This document shows, one piece after another, positions 37,484 through 46,121 of a stretch of DNA of 64,000 nucleotides; the first letter of the stretch is position 1; every line of letters starts with the position of its first letter. Below the pieces are notes generated by a model that saw only the letters and a program-made list of their open reading frames with translations, did not search any database and had not been told where the DNA came from. Location: assembly GCF_030143255.1 (NCBI RefSeq), contig NZ_JARJNR010000001.1:682001-746000 (forward strand), in the 5' to 3' direction. This DNA is from Frigidibacter sp. SD6-1 (GTDB lineage: Bacteria; Pseudomonadota; Alphaproteobacteria; Rhodobacterales; Rhodobacteraceae). The translations under genes and the position numbers were made by a program.

Positions 37484-39262
37484 ATGACCGAACTCCTGAC
37501 CGCCGCGCAGATGCGGGCCATCGAACAGGCGGCGATCGCCTCGGGCGAGGTCACGGGGCTGGAACTGATGGAACGCGCCGGCCGGGGCGTCGTGGAGGCG
37601 ATCTTCGAGGAATGGCCGGAGCTTCAGAAGACCTCGCACCGGGCGGTTGTCCTGTGCGGGCCGGGCAACAATGGCGGCGACGGGTTCGTGGTGGCGCGGC
37701 TGTTGAAGGAGTGGGGCTGGGAGGTGGAAGTGTTTCTCTACGGCGACGCAGAGAAGCTGCCGCCGGACGCGCGGACGAATTACGAGCGGTGGTGCGAGTT
37801 GGGGTCAGTCACGATGACGGGTTTTCCGCAAGTCACAGCAGACGCGACGGAAAAACTCTGGCCCAGTATCACGGGGCGTGGGTTCGATGGACCAACTCCT
37901 AAGCCGGACGTCGTGATTGATGCTCTCTTCGGGACCGGGTTGTCTCGCCCGATATCCGGACTTGGTCCGGTATTTGATGTCCGCTCCGAGTGCTGGCCCA
38001 TGGAATACGGGGGAACGACGCGTTGGGTTGCGGTGGATATTCCTAGCGGATTGTGCGCCGATAGCGGCAGGTGTCTTGGCCTTGAAAATGAAGTTCTTCG
38101 ACGCGATCAACTTCTTTGTGTTGATTTGACCGTGACTTTTCACCTTGAGAAACAAGGTCACCGACTGTTCAAGGGGCCTGGCGCTTCAGGGCGGTTAGTC
38201 GTGGCGTCTATTGGCTTGCGGGATTTGGACGTTGATGATCTGGACGATCTCACTGAGGGAGCAGGCGTCGGCTCAACGACATATCTAACAGACCCTCTTC
38301 ACGGCTTAGCCAAGGTTGAATCACACAAATACACCCACGGCCACGCCCTGATCCTCTCCGGCCCGCCCGGCCAGACCGGGGCCGCGCGCCTCGCGGCGAG
38401 GGGCGCGCTCCGGATCGGGTCAGGATTGGTCACGATCGGCGCGATGCCCGAGGCGATCCCTGAACATGCGGCCCAACTGACTGCGATCATGCTCAGGCCG
38501 GTCGCCGAGGCCGGGGCTTTGGTCGGCGTTCTGGAGGACAGGCGGATCAATGCGCTCTGCCTCGGCCCGGGCCTTGGTCTCGACGAGCGGGCGCGGGGGC
38601 TGGTGGCTGCGGCGCTGGGTGTTTCGCCGAACGCCCCCCCACCCCCATCCCCTCCCCACGAGGGGGAGGGGAGGCACGACGGCCGGCCGTCGTGCCCAGG
38701 TGGCGCAGTGAAGGCGCTTCCCCTCCCCCTCGTGGGGAGGGGAGAGGGGCGGGGGGCGCGTCGGATCGTTCTTGATGCGGACGCACTGACGCTTATCGCG
38801 CGGGACCCCGCGCTCTTCGCCGCGCTGCACGAAGACTGCATTGTCACCCCCCATGCGGGCGAGTTCGCCAGGCTCTTCCCCGACCTCGCCGCGAAACTGG
38901 CCGCCCCCGCCACCAAAGGCCCGGCCTACTCCAAGGTCGACGCCACGCGTGAAGCGGCGAAGCGGGCAGGGTGCGTCGTGCTCTACAAGGGGCCGGATAC
39001 GGTGATCGCCGACCCGCAAGGCCGGTGCAGCATCAACTCCGCCCATTACGACCGCGCCGCGCCGTGGCTGGCGACGGCCGGGTCGGGAGATGTGCTGGCA
39101 GGCTTCATCACCGGGCTTCTGGCGCGCGGCTTCGCGCCCATGGCCGCCGCCGAAACCGCCGCCTGGCTGCATGTGGAATGCGCGCTGTCCTTTGGCCCGG
39201 GCCTCATCGCCGAGGACCTGCCGGAGGAATTGCCGAAAGTGTTCCGGAAGCTCGGGCTCTGA
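37484..39262 (+). CDS. nnr: Bifunctional NAD(P)HX epimerase/dehydratase, mosaic
   Basis: Repairs hydrated NAD(P)H. 592 residues: an N-terminal epimerase (GPGNNGGDGFVVARLL; later VAVDIPSGLCADSG) and a C-terminal ADP-dependent dehydratase (LILSGPPGQTGAARL; VLDADALTLIA; TPHAGEFARLF; GSGDVLAGFITGLLA). Two oddities. From about 37,800 to 38,330 codon use is clearly less G/C-rich, including rare TTA and CTA codons, as if that segment was replaced by recombination. At 38,633-38,757 a palindromic repeat is inserted in frame, adding about 40 Pro/Gly/Arg-rich residues in a loop before VLDADAL. The frame stays open, so the protein is probably made. Confidence 0.9.
   Translation: MTELLTAAQMRAIEQAAIASGEVTGLELMERAGRGVVEAIFEEWPELQKTSHRAVVLCGPGNNGGDGFVVARLLKEWGWEVEVFLYGDAEKLPPDARTNYERWCELGSVTMTGFPQVTADATEKLWPSITGRGFDGPTPKPDVVIDALFGTGLSRPISGLGPVFDVRSECWPMEYGGTTRWVAVDIPSGLCADSGRCLGLENEVLRRDQLLCVDLTVTFHLEKQGHRLFKGPGASGRLVVASIGLRDLDVDDLDDLTEGAGVGSTTYLTDPLHGLAKVESHKYTHGHALILSGPPGQTGAARLAARGALRIGSGLVTIGAMPEAIPEHAAQLTAIMLRPVAEAGALVGVLEDRRINALCLGPGLGLDERARGLVAAALGVSPNAPPPPSPPHEGEGRHDGRPSCPGGAVKALPLPLVGRGEGRGARRIVLDADALTLIARDPALFAALHEDCIVTPHAGEFARLFPDLAAKLAAPATKGPAYSKVDATREAAKRAGCVVLYKGPDTVIADPQGRCSINSAHYDRAAPWLATAGSGDVLAGFITGLLARGFAPMAAAETAAWLHVECALSFGPGLIAEDLPEELPKVFRKLGL
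38648..38743. repeat. Palindromic element inserted in frame in nnr
   Basis: Perfect 24-bp inverted repeats (38648-38671 and 38720-38743, arms made of CCCCTCCCC and ACGAGGGGG blocks) flank a perfect 20-bp palindrome, CACGACGGCCGGCCGTCGTG, at 38675-38694. The copy is translated through without a stop. It resembles the coding-region palindromic repeats known from other alphaproteobacteria (RPE-like). Confidence 0.85.
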
Positions 39263-39271
39263 GCGTTATGC

Positions 39272-39766
39272 TCAGGCCTCGACCTCGACATCCGCCTCGA
39301 CCGCGTCGCAGCAAAGCTCCACGCCCTCGGCATAGACCACCTGCGGCGTGTCGAAGAGCACCTCGTAGAGGCGCAGGCTCTTCACCTCGGTCATCGCCAC
39401 GAACTCGCCGTCGACCAGCCGCTCGGCCGGGACAATGGCGCGGTCGGCGCCGTAAAGCGCACCCGCCCGCCAGTCGCGGATCAGGATGCGGGTCTGGGCC
39501 GGAAGGGTCAGGTCCTGTTCGGGACGGTCATGGCCAAGCGCGGAGGCGGAGATGCGCACCGCAGGGCCGGAATAACGGTGGACGCGGACGGCACGCACGA
39601 TACGCATGCCGTCCCGCGTCACCACCCGATCGCCGGGCTCGACGAAATCGATCGGCAGAAAGCCATCCAATGTGGCCAGGACCGTTCCCGAAGCGATTCC
39701 CTTCGGGCCCGTACCCCTTTGCGCCGCCGCCGCAACGCCCAAGGCCATACTGGTTTCCTCCTGCAT
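39272..39766 (-). CDS. Stand-alone Hint-domain protein lacking the nucleophile Cys
   Basis: A 164-residue protein that is almost entirely a Hint (Hint_2) fold: SGTVLATLDGFLPIDFVEPGDRVVTRDG opens it, LTLPAQTRILI and YEVLFDTPQVVYAEG close it. In Hint proteins with self-splicing or cleavage the block starts with Cys (C-F-x-x-G-T); here it reads GIASGT, so the nucleophile is absent and autocleavage is unlikely. Such proteins recur in Rhodobacteraceae with unknown role. GGGAGG precedes the ATG at 39766. Confidence 0.75.
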   Translation of the reverse strand: MQEETSMALGVAAAAQRGTGPKGIASGTVLATLDGFLPIDFVEPGDRVVTRDGMRIVRAVRVHRYSGPAVRISASALGHDRPEQDLTLPAQTRILIRDWRAGALYGADRAIVPAERLVDGEFVAMTEVKSLRLYEVLFDTPQVVYAEGVELCCDAVEADVEVEA

Positions 39767-39944
39767 CGAGCCTCCCTCGTCAGACCTCTCATTCTCGTAA
39801 GGATTGTGGCGGAAGTTCGTCCTTCGCGTGCGGAAAGGTGGGCGGTTGCAAAATACTTTTCCGCTCGCATCCCCGAAACCTTCTTGATAGAAGGGCGCGG
39901 ATTTCAGGGGCCGTCCCTCAGGGCGTGCGGCCCTTGGGGATATT

Positions 39945-40029
39945 GCGGGTGTGGCGGAATTGGCAGACGCACCGGATTTAGGTTCCGGCGCCTCACGGCG
40001 TGGGGGTTCAAGTCCCTCCACCCGCACCA
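39945..40029 (+). tRNA. tRNA-Leu (anticodon UAG)
   Basis: An 85-base class II tRNA with encoded CCA. The acceptor stem GCGGGTG pairs with CACCCGC, the discriminator is A, and the anticodon loop is TTTAGGT giving UAG, flanked by CCGGA/TCCGG. A long variable arm (CGCCTCACGGCGTG) and the T-arm GGGTTCAAGTCCC are intact. It ends 23 bases before the trigger factor start. Confidence 0.97.
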
Positions 40030-40052
40030 GGATGGATATGAAGGACGAAAAG

Positions 40053-41387
40053 ATGCAGGTCACCGAGACCCTGAAGGACGGACTGAAGCGCGGCTACACC
40101 ATCACCGTCACGGCGGCGGAACTGGATGCGAAAGTGACCGAGAAGCTTCTGGAGGCGCAGCCGGAAGTCGAGATCAAGGGCTTCCGTAAGGGCAAGGTGC
40201 CGATGGCGATGCTGCGCAAGCAGTTCGGCCAGCGCATCATGGGCGATGCGATGCAGGATGCGATCGATGGTGCGATGAAGGGCCATTTCGATGCGTCCGG
40301 CGACCGCCCCGCGATGCAGCCCAAGGTCGAGATGAAGAATGGCGAGACCTGGAAAGAAGGCCAGGATGTCGTGGTCGAGATGACCTACGAGGCGCTGCCG
40401 GAGATCCCGGATGTGGACCTCTCGAAGGTCAAGCTCGAGAAGCTCGTCGTGAAGGCCGAGGACAAGGCCGTGACCGAGGCGCTGGAAAACCTCGCCAAGT
40501 CCGCCCAGAACTTCGAGGATAAGAAGAAGGGCACCAAGGCCAAGGACGGCGATCAGGTGGTGATCGACTTCAAGGGCTCGGTCGACGGCGACTATTTCGA
40601 AGGCGGCTCGGGCGAGGATTATCCGCTGGTCCTCGGCTCCAAGTCGTTCATCCCCGGCTTCGAGGAACAACTTGTCGGTGCCAAGGCGGGCGACGAGGTG
40701 AAGGTCGAAGTGACTTTCCCTGAAAGCTATGGCGCGAGCCATCTCGCCGGCAAGGCCGCGATCTTCGAATGCACGGTCAAGGCGGTCAAGGGCGCGAAAG
40801 CGGCCGAGATCGACGACGAGCTTGCCAAGAAATTCGGCGCCGAAAGCCTTGAGGCGCTGAAGGGCCAGATCGCCGAGCGTCTGGAAGCCGAGTACAAGGG
40901 TGCCGCCCGCGCCGTGATGAAGCGCGCGCTTCTCGACCAGCTTGACGGCCTGGTGAAGTTCGACCTGCCGCCGACCCTGGTCGAGGCCGAAGCCCACCAG
41001 ATCGCCCACCAGCTCTGGCATGACGAGAACCCCGACCATCATGGCCATGACCATGGTGCGATCGAGGCGACCGACGAGCACAAGAAGCTCGCCGAGCGCC
41101 GGGTGCGCCTTGGCCTTCTGCTCGCCGAGGTTGGCCGCAAGGAGAAGGTCGAGGTTTCCGACGCCGAGATGACGCAGGCCGTCCTCAATCAGGCCCGGCA
41201 ATATCCGGGCCAGGAACGCGCCTTCTTCGAATATGTGCAGAAGAATCCGCAGATGCAGCAGCAGCTGCGCGCGCCGATCTTCGAGGACAAGGTCGTCGAC
41301 CTGATCTTCGCGGGTGCCAAGGTGACCGAGAAGGAAGTCTCGAAGGACAAGCTTCAGAAGGCCGTCGAGGCGCTGGACGAAATGTAA
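40053..41387 (+). CDS. tig: Trigger factor
   Basis: Ribosome-bound chaperone and prolyl isomerase. 444 residues: an N-terminal ribosome-binding domain whose GFRKGKVP signature is at about residues 45-52, an FKBP-type domain ([20 protein letters not shown]), and the C-terminal arms, with a His-rich loop (HHGHDHG). The start at 40053 ([13 protein letters not shown]) fits the family; upstream in-frame ATGs at 40032 and 40038 would start almost at the tRNA end. A strong terminator follows. Confidence 0.96.
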   Translation: MQVTETLKDGLKRGYTITVTAAELDAKVTEKLLEAQPEVEIKGFRKGKVPMAMLRKQFGQRIMGDAMQDAIDGAMKGHFDASGDRPAMQPKVEMKNGETWKEGQDVVVEMTYEALPEIPDVDLSKVKLEKLVVKAEDKAVTEALENLAKSAQNFEDKKKGTKAKDGDQVVIDFKGSVDGDYFEGGSGEDYPLVLGSKSFIPGFEEQLVGAKAGDEVKVEVTFPESYGASHLAGKAAIFECTVKAVKGAKAAEIDDELAKKFGAESLEALKGQIAERLEAEYKGAARAVMKRALLDQLDGLVKFDLPPTLVEAEAHQIAHQLWHDENPDHHGHDHGAIEATDEHKKLAERRVRLGLLLAEVGRKEKVEVSDAEMTQAVLNQARQYPGQERAFFEYVQKNPQMQQQLRAPIFEDKVVDLIFAGAKVTEKEVSKDKLQKAVEALDEM

Positions 41388-41416
41388 GCGCGGGCGCGCC
41401 GGATTGCCTGCGTGAG

Positions 41417-41441
41417 GGCCGCCCGCGAGGGCGGCCTTTTT
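41417..41441 (+). terminator. Intrinsic terminator of tig
   Basis: An 8-bp GC stem GGCCGCCC / GGGCGGCC with loop GCGA followed by TTTTT, 30 bases after the tig stop. Confidence 0.9.
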
Positions 41442-41446
41442 GCATG

Positions 41447-41481
41447 GCGAGGAGCGCCGCCAGGCCGCGAGGAGCCGCTCC
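41447..41481 (-). repeat. Possible diverged copy of the dispersed intergenic repeat
   Basis: Read on the minus strand it begins GGAGCGGCTCCTCG and ends GCTCCTCGC, with the same 35-base frame as copy 1 at 14326 but a different centre. It lies just past the tig terminator. Membership in the family is uncertain. Confidence 0.35.
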
Positions 41482-41593
41482 TCCGCCCGGGGACACGGGC
41501 GTCCTTGCTGGTGCGGACGGATGCACGGACCCGGCGGCTTGACTTCGCCGCACGAAACCTGTCCGGTCGGCGAGGCAACAGCAGGGCGGGCGG

Positions 41594-42481
41594 ATGCGCA
41601 AGGACCATATGGATGCGTTCGGGGCGGTTTCGCTCACGCTCTTCGGCGTCTTCCTGGCCTTCAACCAGATCATCATCAAACTCGTGAACCAGGGCATACA
41701 GCCGGTCTTCTTCGCCGGGCTGCGCTCGGCGCTGGCGATCCTGTGCCTCTGGGCATGGCTTGTCTGGAAAGGCCGTCCGCCCCGGTTCGAGCGGCGCTAC
41801 CTGCTGCCCGGTATCGCGGTCGGGCTGGCCTTTGCGGGCGAGTTCCTGTGCCTCTTCCTCGCGCTCGACCTGACAACGGTCACGCGCACGTCGATCATCC
41901 TCTATTCGATGCCGGTCTGGCTGGCGATTGCGGCGCATTTCTTCCTGCCCGGCGAACGGATCACGGCCCTGAAGGCGTTCGGGCTCACGCTCGCCTTTGC
42001 GGGCGTCGCCTGGGCGATCCTCGACCGGTCGTCCGCGAAGGGGCAGGCGAGCCTAGTGGGCGATCTCTGTGCGCTTTTCGCCGCCTGGGGATGGGCGGCA
42101 ATCGCGCTCATCGCGCGCGGCACGCGGCTGAGGGAAATGCGCCCCGAGATGCAGCTGTTCTGGCAGGTCACGATCTCTGCCCCGGTCCTGATCCTTGCCG
42201 CGCCGCTCTTCGGTCCGCTCCTGCGGGACTTCCAGCCGATCCATCTTGCCGGGCTGATCTTTCAGGCCGCGGCCGTCGTCTCGGCGGGGTTCGTCTTCTG
42301 GCTCTGGCTTCTGTCGATCTATCCGGCGGCGTCGGTCGCGAGCTTTTCCTTCCTCACGCCGATCTTCGGCGTGGCGCTTGGCTGGCTTCTCCTCGGCGAG
42401 CATGTCGGGCCTGTGACCGTCGCAGCCGCCGCGCTGGTCGCCCTAGGCATCATCCTGATCAATCGCCCGCAGCGGCGCTGA
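41594..42481 (+). CDS. EamA/DMT-family transporter
   Basis: A 295-residue inner-membrane protein with ten helices made of two EamA repeats (FAFNQ-like first repeat: FGVFLAFNQIIIKLVNQGIQPVFFAGLRS; second repeat ending PIFGVALGWLLLGEHVGPVTVAAAALVALGIILIN). Such proteins export amino acids or other metabolites; the substrate is unknown. A second start at 41609 (MDAFGAV) with AAGGA upstream is equally plausible. Confidence 0.85.
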   Translation: MRKDHMDAFGAVSLTLFGVFLAFNQIIIKLVNQGIQPVFFAGLRSALAILCLWAWLVWKGRPPRFERRYLLPGIAVGLAFAGEFLCLFLALDLTTVTRTSIILYSMPVWLAIAAHFFLPGERITALKAFGLTLAFAGVAWAILDRSSAKGQASLVGDLCALFAAWGWAAIALIARGTRLREMRPEMQLFWQVTISAPVLILAAPLFGPLLRDFQPIHLAGLIFQAAAVVSAGFVFWLWLLSIYPAASVASFSFLTPIFGVALGWLLLGEHVGPVTVAAAALVALGIILINRPQRR

Positions 42482-42512
42482 CGCCTGCGTCATCGCCCTA
42501 AATGACGCGACC

Positions 42513-44360
42513 TCACTTCTCTTGAGACCCATCCCGGCTCATATGGTTCAGAAGCGCCGATTCCAGATCGCGGTTCAGTTCTTTCACACGCGCGATATAG
42601 TCGGGGTTCTTGTCCATCGGCACGCCGGGGCGCCAGACGCTTGCCAGTTCGCGGACCGACGCGCGGTCGAGATCGAAGAAGAGCTTCTGCACCTCATTGG
42701 CCTCATATTCCGACAGACCCATGTTCTCGAGCACATAGCGCGCGACGCGCAGGCTGGAATCGAAATATTCCCGCACGATGTCATTGGCACCGGCCTGATA
42801 GAGCTGGAAGACATGTTCACGGTCATGGGCGCGGGCGATGATATGGATGTCGGGCCTGAGGCGCCGGGCGTACTTCGTCAGTTGCAGCGCCTTCTTCGGA
42901 TCGTCGAAGCAGATGACAAGAACCTTGGCCGTATCGAACCCCGCCGCCTTCAGAAGGTCGGGCCGCGTCGGATCGCCGACGAAGCCCTTGAAGCCGAAGG
43001 TCCGCATCACCTCGATGGTTTTCAGATCGGGGTCGAGCACCGTGGTGCGGAAGCCCGACTGCGTGACCATCCGGTTCACCACCTGGCCGAACCGCCCGAC
43101 ACCGGCGATGATGATCGGCTGCTGGTCGTCGATCTCGTCGGCCTCAGTCGCGGCGTGATCCTCCAGCCGCCGGGTGAAGCGGTCATAGGCCAGGAAGAAG
43201 AGCGGGGTCAGAAGCATCGACAGCGTGATGACCAGAACCAGCGTCTGCGCCGTTGGCACCGGCAGGATACGCTGTGCCACCGCGAAGGAGGTCAGGACGA
43301 AGCCGAACTCCCCCGCCTGGGCGATCGAGAGGGTGAAGAGCCAGCGGTTGCGACCCTTGATCGAGAAGAGCCAGCCGAGCGCATAGAGGATCGCGCCTTT
43401 GAAGAACATGAGCGCGAGGGTCAGGAGCAAGACCTTCAGCGGCTTGTCGAGAAGAAGGTCGAGGTCCATGCCGCTGCCGACCGTGACGAAGAAGAGGCCC
43501 AGGAGCAGCCCCTTGAAGGGCGCGATGTCGGATTCCAGCTCATGCCGGAACTCGGAATTGGCGAGGATGACGCCCGCAAGGAAGGTGCCGAGCGCGGGCG
43601 AGAGGCCGACGAGCGTCATGAGTGCCGCGATGGCGACCACGATCAGCAGCGCGAAGGCGGTCTGGATTTCGCGCAGCCGCGCGGAATGGACGAAGCGGTA
43701 GGCGGGGCGGACCAGGAAATGCCCGGCGAGCACCACGATGGCGACGGCGGCGAGGGTAACGAGCGTCACGCCCCAGCCGGGCAGGTCCTGCAGGAAGCTC
43801 ATCGCCGAATGGTCGCCCTGCATCGCCTCGGCGATGGCGCGCGCCGCAGGAAGGGCGAGCAGCGGCAGAAGCGCGAGGATCGGGATGACCGCGATATCCT
43901 GCATGAGAAGCACCGCAAAGGCACCGCGCCCGCCGGAAGTTTGCATGAGCTGCTTTTCGGTAAGCGTCTGCAGCACGATCGCGGTCGAGGAGAGTGAGAG
44001 GACGAGGCCCGAGGTGAGCGCCACTTGCCAGCTCAGATGCAGCGCGAGCCCGATGGAAAAGATCACTGCCGTCGTCAACACGATCTGCAGCCCGCCAAGG
44101 CCCAGAAGCTTCTTGCGCATGTTCCACAGCGCGCGCGGGTCAAGCTCCAGCCCGATGAGGAACAGCATCAGGACGACGCCGAACTCCGCCACATGCTGAA
44201 GATCGTCGCTTTCGGAACCCACAAGCCCGAAGACCGGGCCGATAAGGATGCCCGCCGCCAGGTAGCCCAGCACCGAGCCGAGCCCGAGCCGCGAGGCGAC
44301 CGGAACCGCCACGACCATCGCGAGAAGATAAAGCGTCGCCTGAAACAGCAACGGGGCCAT
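42513..44360 (-). CDS. Monovalent cation:proton antiporter-2 (KefB/KefC-like)
   Basis: 615 residues. The first 385 or so form a CPA2 antiporter membrane domain (LGYLAAGILIGPVFGL; VLSLSSTAIVLQTLTEK), followed by a cytoplasmic TrkA-N/RCK Rossmann domain (IIIAGVGRFGQVVNRMV) and a short tail. It would exchange K+ or Na+ for H+, possibly gated by nucleotides. No KefF/KefG partner is next to it. The start at 44360 (MAPLLFQATLYLL) begins just before the first helix. Confidence 0.88.
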   Translation of the reverse strand: MAPLLFQATLYLLAMVVAVPVASRLGLGSVLGYLAAGILIGPVFGLVGSESDDLQHVAEFGVVLMLFLIGLELDPRALWNMRKKLLGLGGLQIVLTTAVIFSIGLALHLSWQVALTSGLVLSLSSTAIVLQTLTEKQLMQTSGGRGAFAVLLMQDIAVIPILALLPLLALPAARAIAEAMQGDHSAMSFLQDLPGWGVTLVTLAAVAIVVLAGHFLVRPAYRFVHSARLREIQTAFALLIVVAIAALMTLVGLSPALGTFLAGVILANSEFRHELESDIAPFKGLLLGLFFVTVGSGMDLDLLLDKPLKVLLLTLALMFFKGAILYALGWLFSIKGRNRWLFTLSIAQAGEFGFVLTSFAVAQRILPVPTAQTLVLVITLSMLLTPLFFLAYDRFTRRLEDHAATEADEIDDQQPIIIAGVGRFGQVVNRMVTQSGFRTTVLDPDLKTIEVMRTFGFKGFVGDPTRPDLLKAAGFDTAKVLVICFDDPKKALQLTKYARRLRPDIHIIARAHDREHVFQLYQAGANDIVREYFDSSLRVARYVLENMGLSEYEANEVQKLFFDLDRASVRELASVWRPGVPMDKNPDYIARVKELNRDLESALLNHMSRDGSQEK

Positions 44361-44379
44361 CCTTGATCTGACAGCGCCG

Positions 44380-44853
44380 TCAGGTCGGCAACGGCGCGTC
44401 CGGTTTGAACTGGTCCATGACGATCTGGCTTTGCACGCGCGCAACTGTCGGATGCGCCAGAAGAACCTGATGAATCAGTCTGTTCAGATCGGCGAGGCTT
44501 TCGCAATAGACCCGGAGGAGATAGTCGGCCTCGCCGGTCAGGGTCCAGGCGCTGACGATCTCGGGCTGCAGCGCGGTCAGGCGTGCGAAGGCCGCCGTCG
44601 TCTCGGCGCCATGGCGGGCCATCTGCACCTGCACGAAGGCCTGAACCGCAAGGCCCAGCCGCGCAGGGTTGAGCCGGGCCGCGTAGGAGGTGATGAGCCC
44701 CTCGGCCTCCAGCCGTTGCCGCCGCCGCCCGGCCTGGCTGGCGGAAAGGTTCAACTCCTCGCCGAGTTCCTGCGCGGTCAGATGGGCGTTGCGCTGCAAC
44801 AGCGACAGAAGGCGCTTGTCGGTCTCGTCAATTGCAATGCGGGTTTCATGCAT
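44380..44853 (-). CDS. Lrp/AsnC-family transcriptional regulator
   Basis: 157 residues: an N-terminal winged HTH (DETDKRLLSLLQRNAHLTAQELGEELNLSASQAGRRRQRLE) and a C-terminal RAM domain (FVQVQMARHG; SAWTLTGEADYLLRVYCESLADL). Divergent from hpd with a 116-base shared region containing a good dyad, so it probably senses an aromatic amino acid and regulates hpd, itself or both. Confidence 0.9.
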   Translation of the reverse strand: MHETRIAIDETDKRLLSLLQRNAHLTAQELGEELNLSASQAGRRRQRLEAEGLITSYAARLNPARLGLAVQAFVQVQMARHGAETTAAFARLTALQPEIVSAWTLTGEADYLLRVYCESLADLNRLIHQVLLAHPTVARVQSQIVMDQFKPDAPLPT

Positions 44854-44861
44854 GATTTCGG

Positions 44862-44890
44862 ATGATAACGGAATATTCGGGCGTCATCAT
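44862..44890. promoter_or_regulatory. Dyad operator between the Lrp gene and hpd
   Basis: ATGATAACG (44862-44870) and CGTCATCAT (44882-44890) are inverted repeats matching at 8 of 9 positions around GAATATTCGGG, which contains the palindrome GAATATTC. The site begins nine bases upstream of the regulator's start codon, ideal for autoregulation, and lies 80 bases upstream of hpd. Confidence 0.55.
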
Positions 44891-44969
44891 GTGAAATATC
44901 CGTGACTATGCGCAAAGACCGCGCGCTTCATGCGTCATACTGTCGCTGATACGCGCACAGGAGAGTTTC

Positions 44970-46073
44970 ATGGGTCCCTTCCCGCATTCCGCCCCGAAAT
45001 CGGTGATCTCTGCCGCCAACCCGGCGGGGACCGACGGTTTCGAGTTCGTCGAATTCGCCCATCCCGATCCGCAGGCCCTGCGAGAGATTTTCACCCGGAT
45101 GGGCTATGCGCTGACCGGTCGGCACAAGACCAGGGATATCGAGCTGTGGCAGCAGGGCGACATCACCTATCTGCTGAACGCCGAACCGGGCACCCATGGC
45201 ACCGATTTCGTCGCCGAACACGGCCCCTGCGCCCCCTCGATGGGCTGGCGCGTCGTCGATGCAGGGAAGGCCTTCGCCCATGCGGTTTCCAAGGGTGCGG
45301 AACCCTATGAAGGTCCGGGCAAGGTCATGGACGTGCCCGCGATCCGCGGCATCGGCGGCTCGCTCATCTACTTCATCGACCGCTATTATGAAACCTCGCC
45401 CTACAACGAGGAATTCGACTGGCTGGCGCAATCGAAACCCCGGGGTGTCGGTTTCTATTACCTCGATCACCTCACCCACAATGTCCACAAGGGCAATATG
45501 GACAAGTGGTTCCGCTTCTACGGCGATCTCTTCGGCTTCAAGGAAATCCGCTTCTTCGATATCGAGGGCAAGTTCACCGGGCTTCTCAGCCGGGCGCTGA
45601 CCTCGCCCTGCGGCCGCATCCGCATTCCAATCAACGAGGACCGGGGCGAAAAGGGCCAGATCGTCGAATATCTCAAGCGCTACAACGGCGAGGGCATCCA
45701 GCATATCGCGGTCGGGACCGAGGATATCTATGGCGCGACCGACGCGATCCATGACCGGGGCCTGCGCTTCATGCCGAAGCCGCCGCTGAGCTATTACGAG
45801 ATGAGCCGCGCGCGGGTGCATGACCACGACGAACCGCTCGACAAGCTGGAAAGGCACGGGATCCTGATCGACGGCGAAGGCGTGGTCGATGGCGGCGAAA
45901 CGCGGATCCTTTTGCAGATCTTCTCGAAGACCGTGATCGGGCCGATCTTTTTTGAATTCATCCAGAGGAAGGGCGACGACGGCTTCGGCGAGGGCAATTT
46001 CAAGGCTTTGTTCGAATCGATCGAGGCCGACCAGATCGCGCGCGGTGTGCTGAAGGGCAGCGACGCCGCCTGA
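44970..46073 (+). CDS. hpd: 4-hydroxyphenylpyruvate dioxygenase
   Basis: Converts 4-hydroxyphenylpyruvate to homogentisate in tyrosine breakdown. A 367-residue non-heme iron enzyme with both vicinal-oxygen-chelate halves. The iron ligands are visible: DHLTHNVHKG (His), GIQHIAVGTEDI (His) and FFEFIQRKG (Glu), with the conserved GFGEGNFKALFESIE end. GGAGAG precedes the ATG. Confidence 0.95.
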   Translation: MGPFPHSAPKSVISAANPAGTDGFEFVEFAHPDPQALREIFTRMGYALTGRHKTRDIELWQQGDITYLLNAEPGTHGTDFVAEHGPCAPSMGWRVVDAGKAFAHAVSKGAEPYEGPGKVMDVPAIRGIGGSLIYFIDRYYETSPYNEEFDWLAQSKPRGVGFYYLDHLTHNVHKGNMDKWFRFYGDLFGFKEIRFFDIEGKFTGLLSRALTSPCGRIRIPINEDRGEKGQIVEYLKRYNGEGIQHIAVGTEDIYGATDAIHDRGLRFMPKPPLSYYEMSRARVHDHDEPLDKLERHGILIDGEGVVDGGETRILLQIFSKTVIGPIFFEFIQRKGDDGFGEGNFKALFESIEADQIARGVLKGSDAA

Positions 46074-46087
46074 TCACGGCCAGATAA

Positions 46088-46121
46088 GATGCGCTGCCTT
46101 CGACCCCGAGGGCGGCGCATC
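46088..46121. terminator. Bidirectional hairpin after hpd
   Basis: An 11-bp stem (GATGCGCTGCC / GGCGGCGCATC, one G-T pair) with a 12-base loop between the convergent hpd and GspL/PilM-like genes; it touches the latter's stop codon. Confidence 0.6.

Noticed and set aside
38648-38743. Possible CRISPR or transposon ends in nnr
   Set aside because: Only one pair of inverted arms with no spacer series and no transposase; better explained as a palindromic element.
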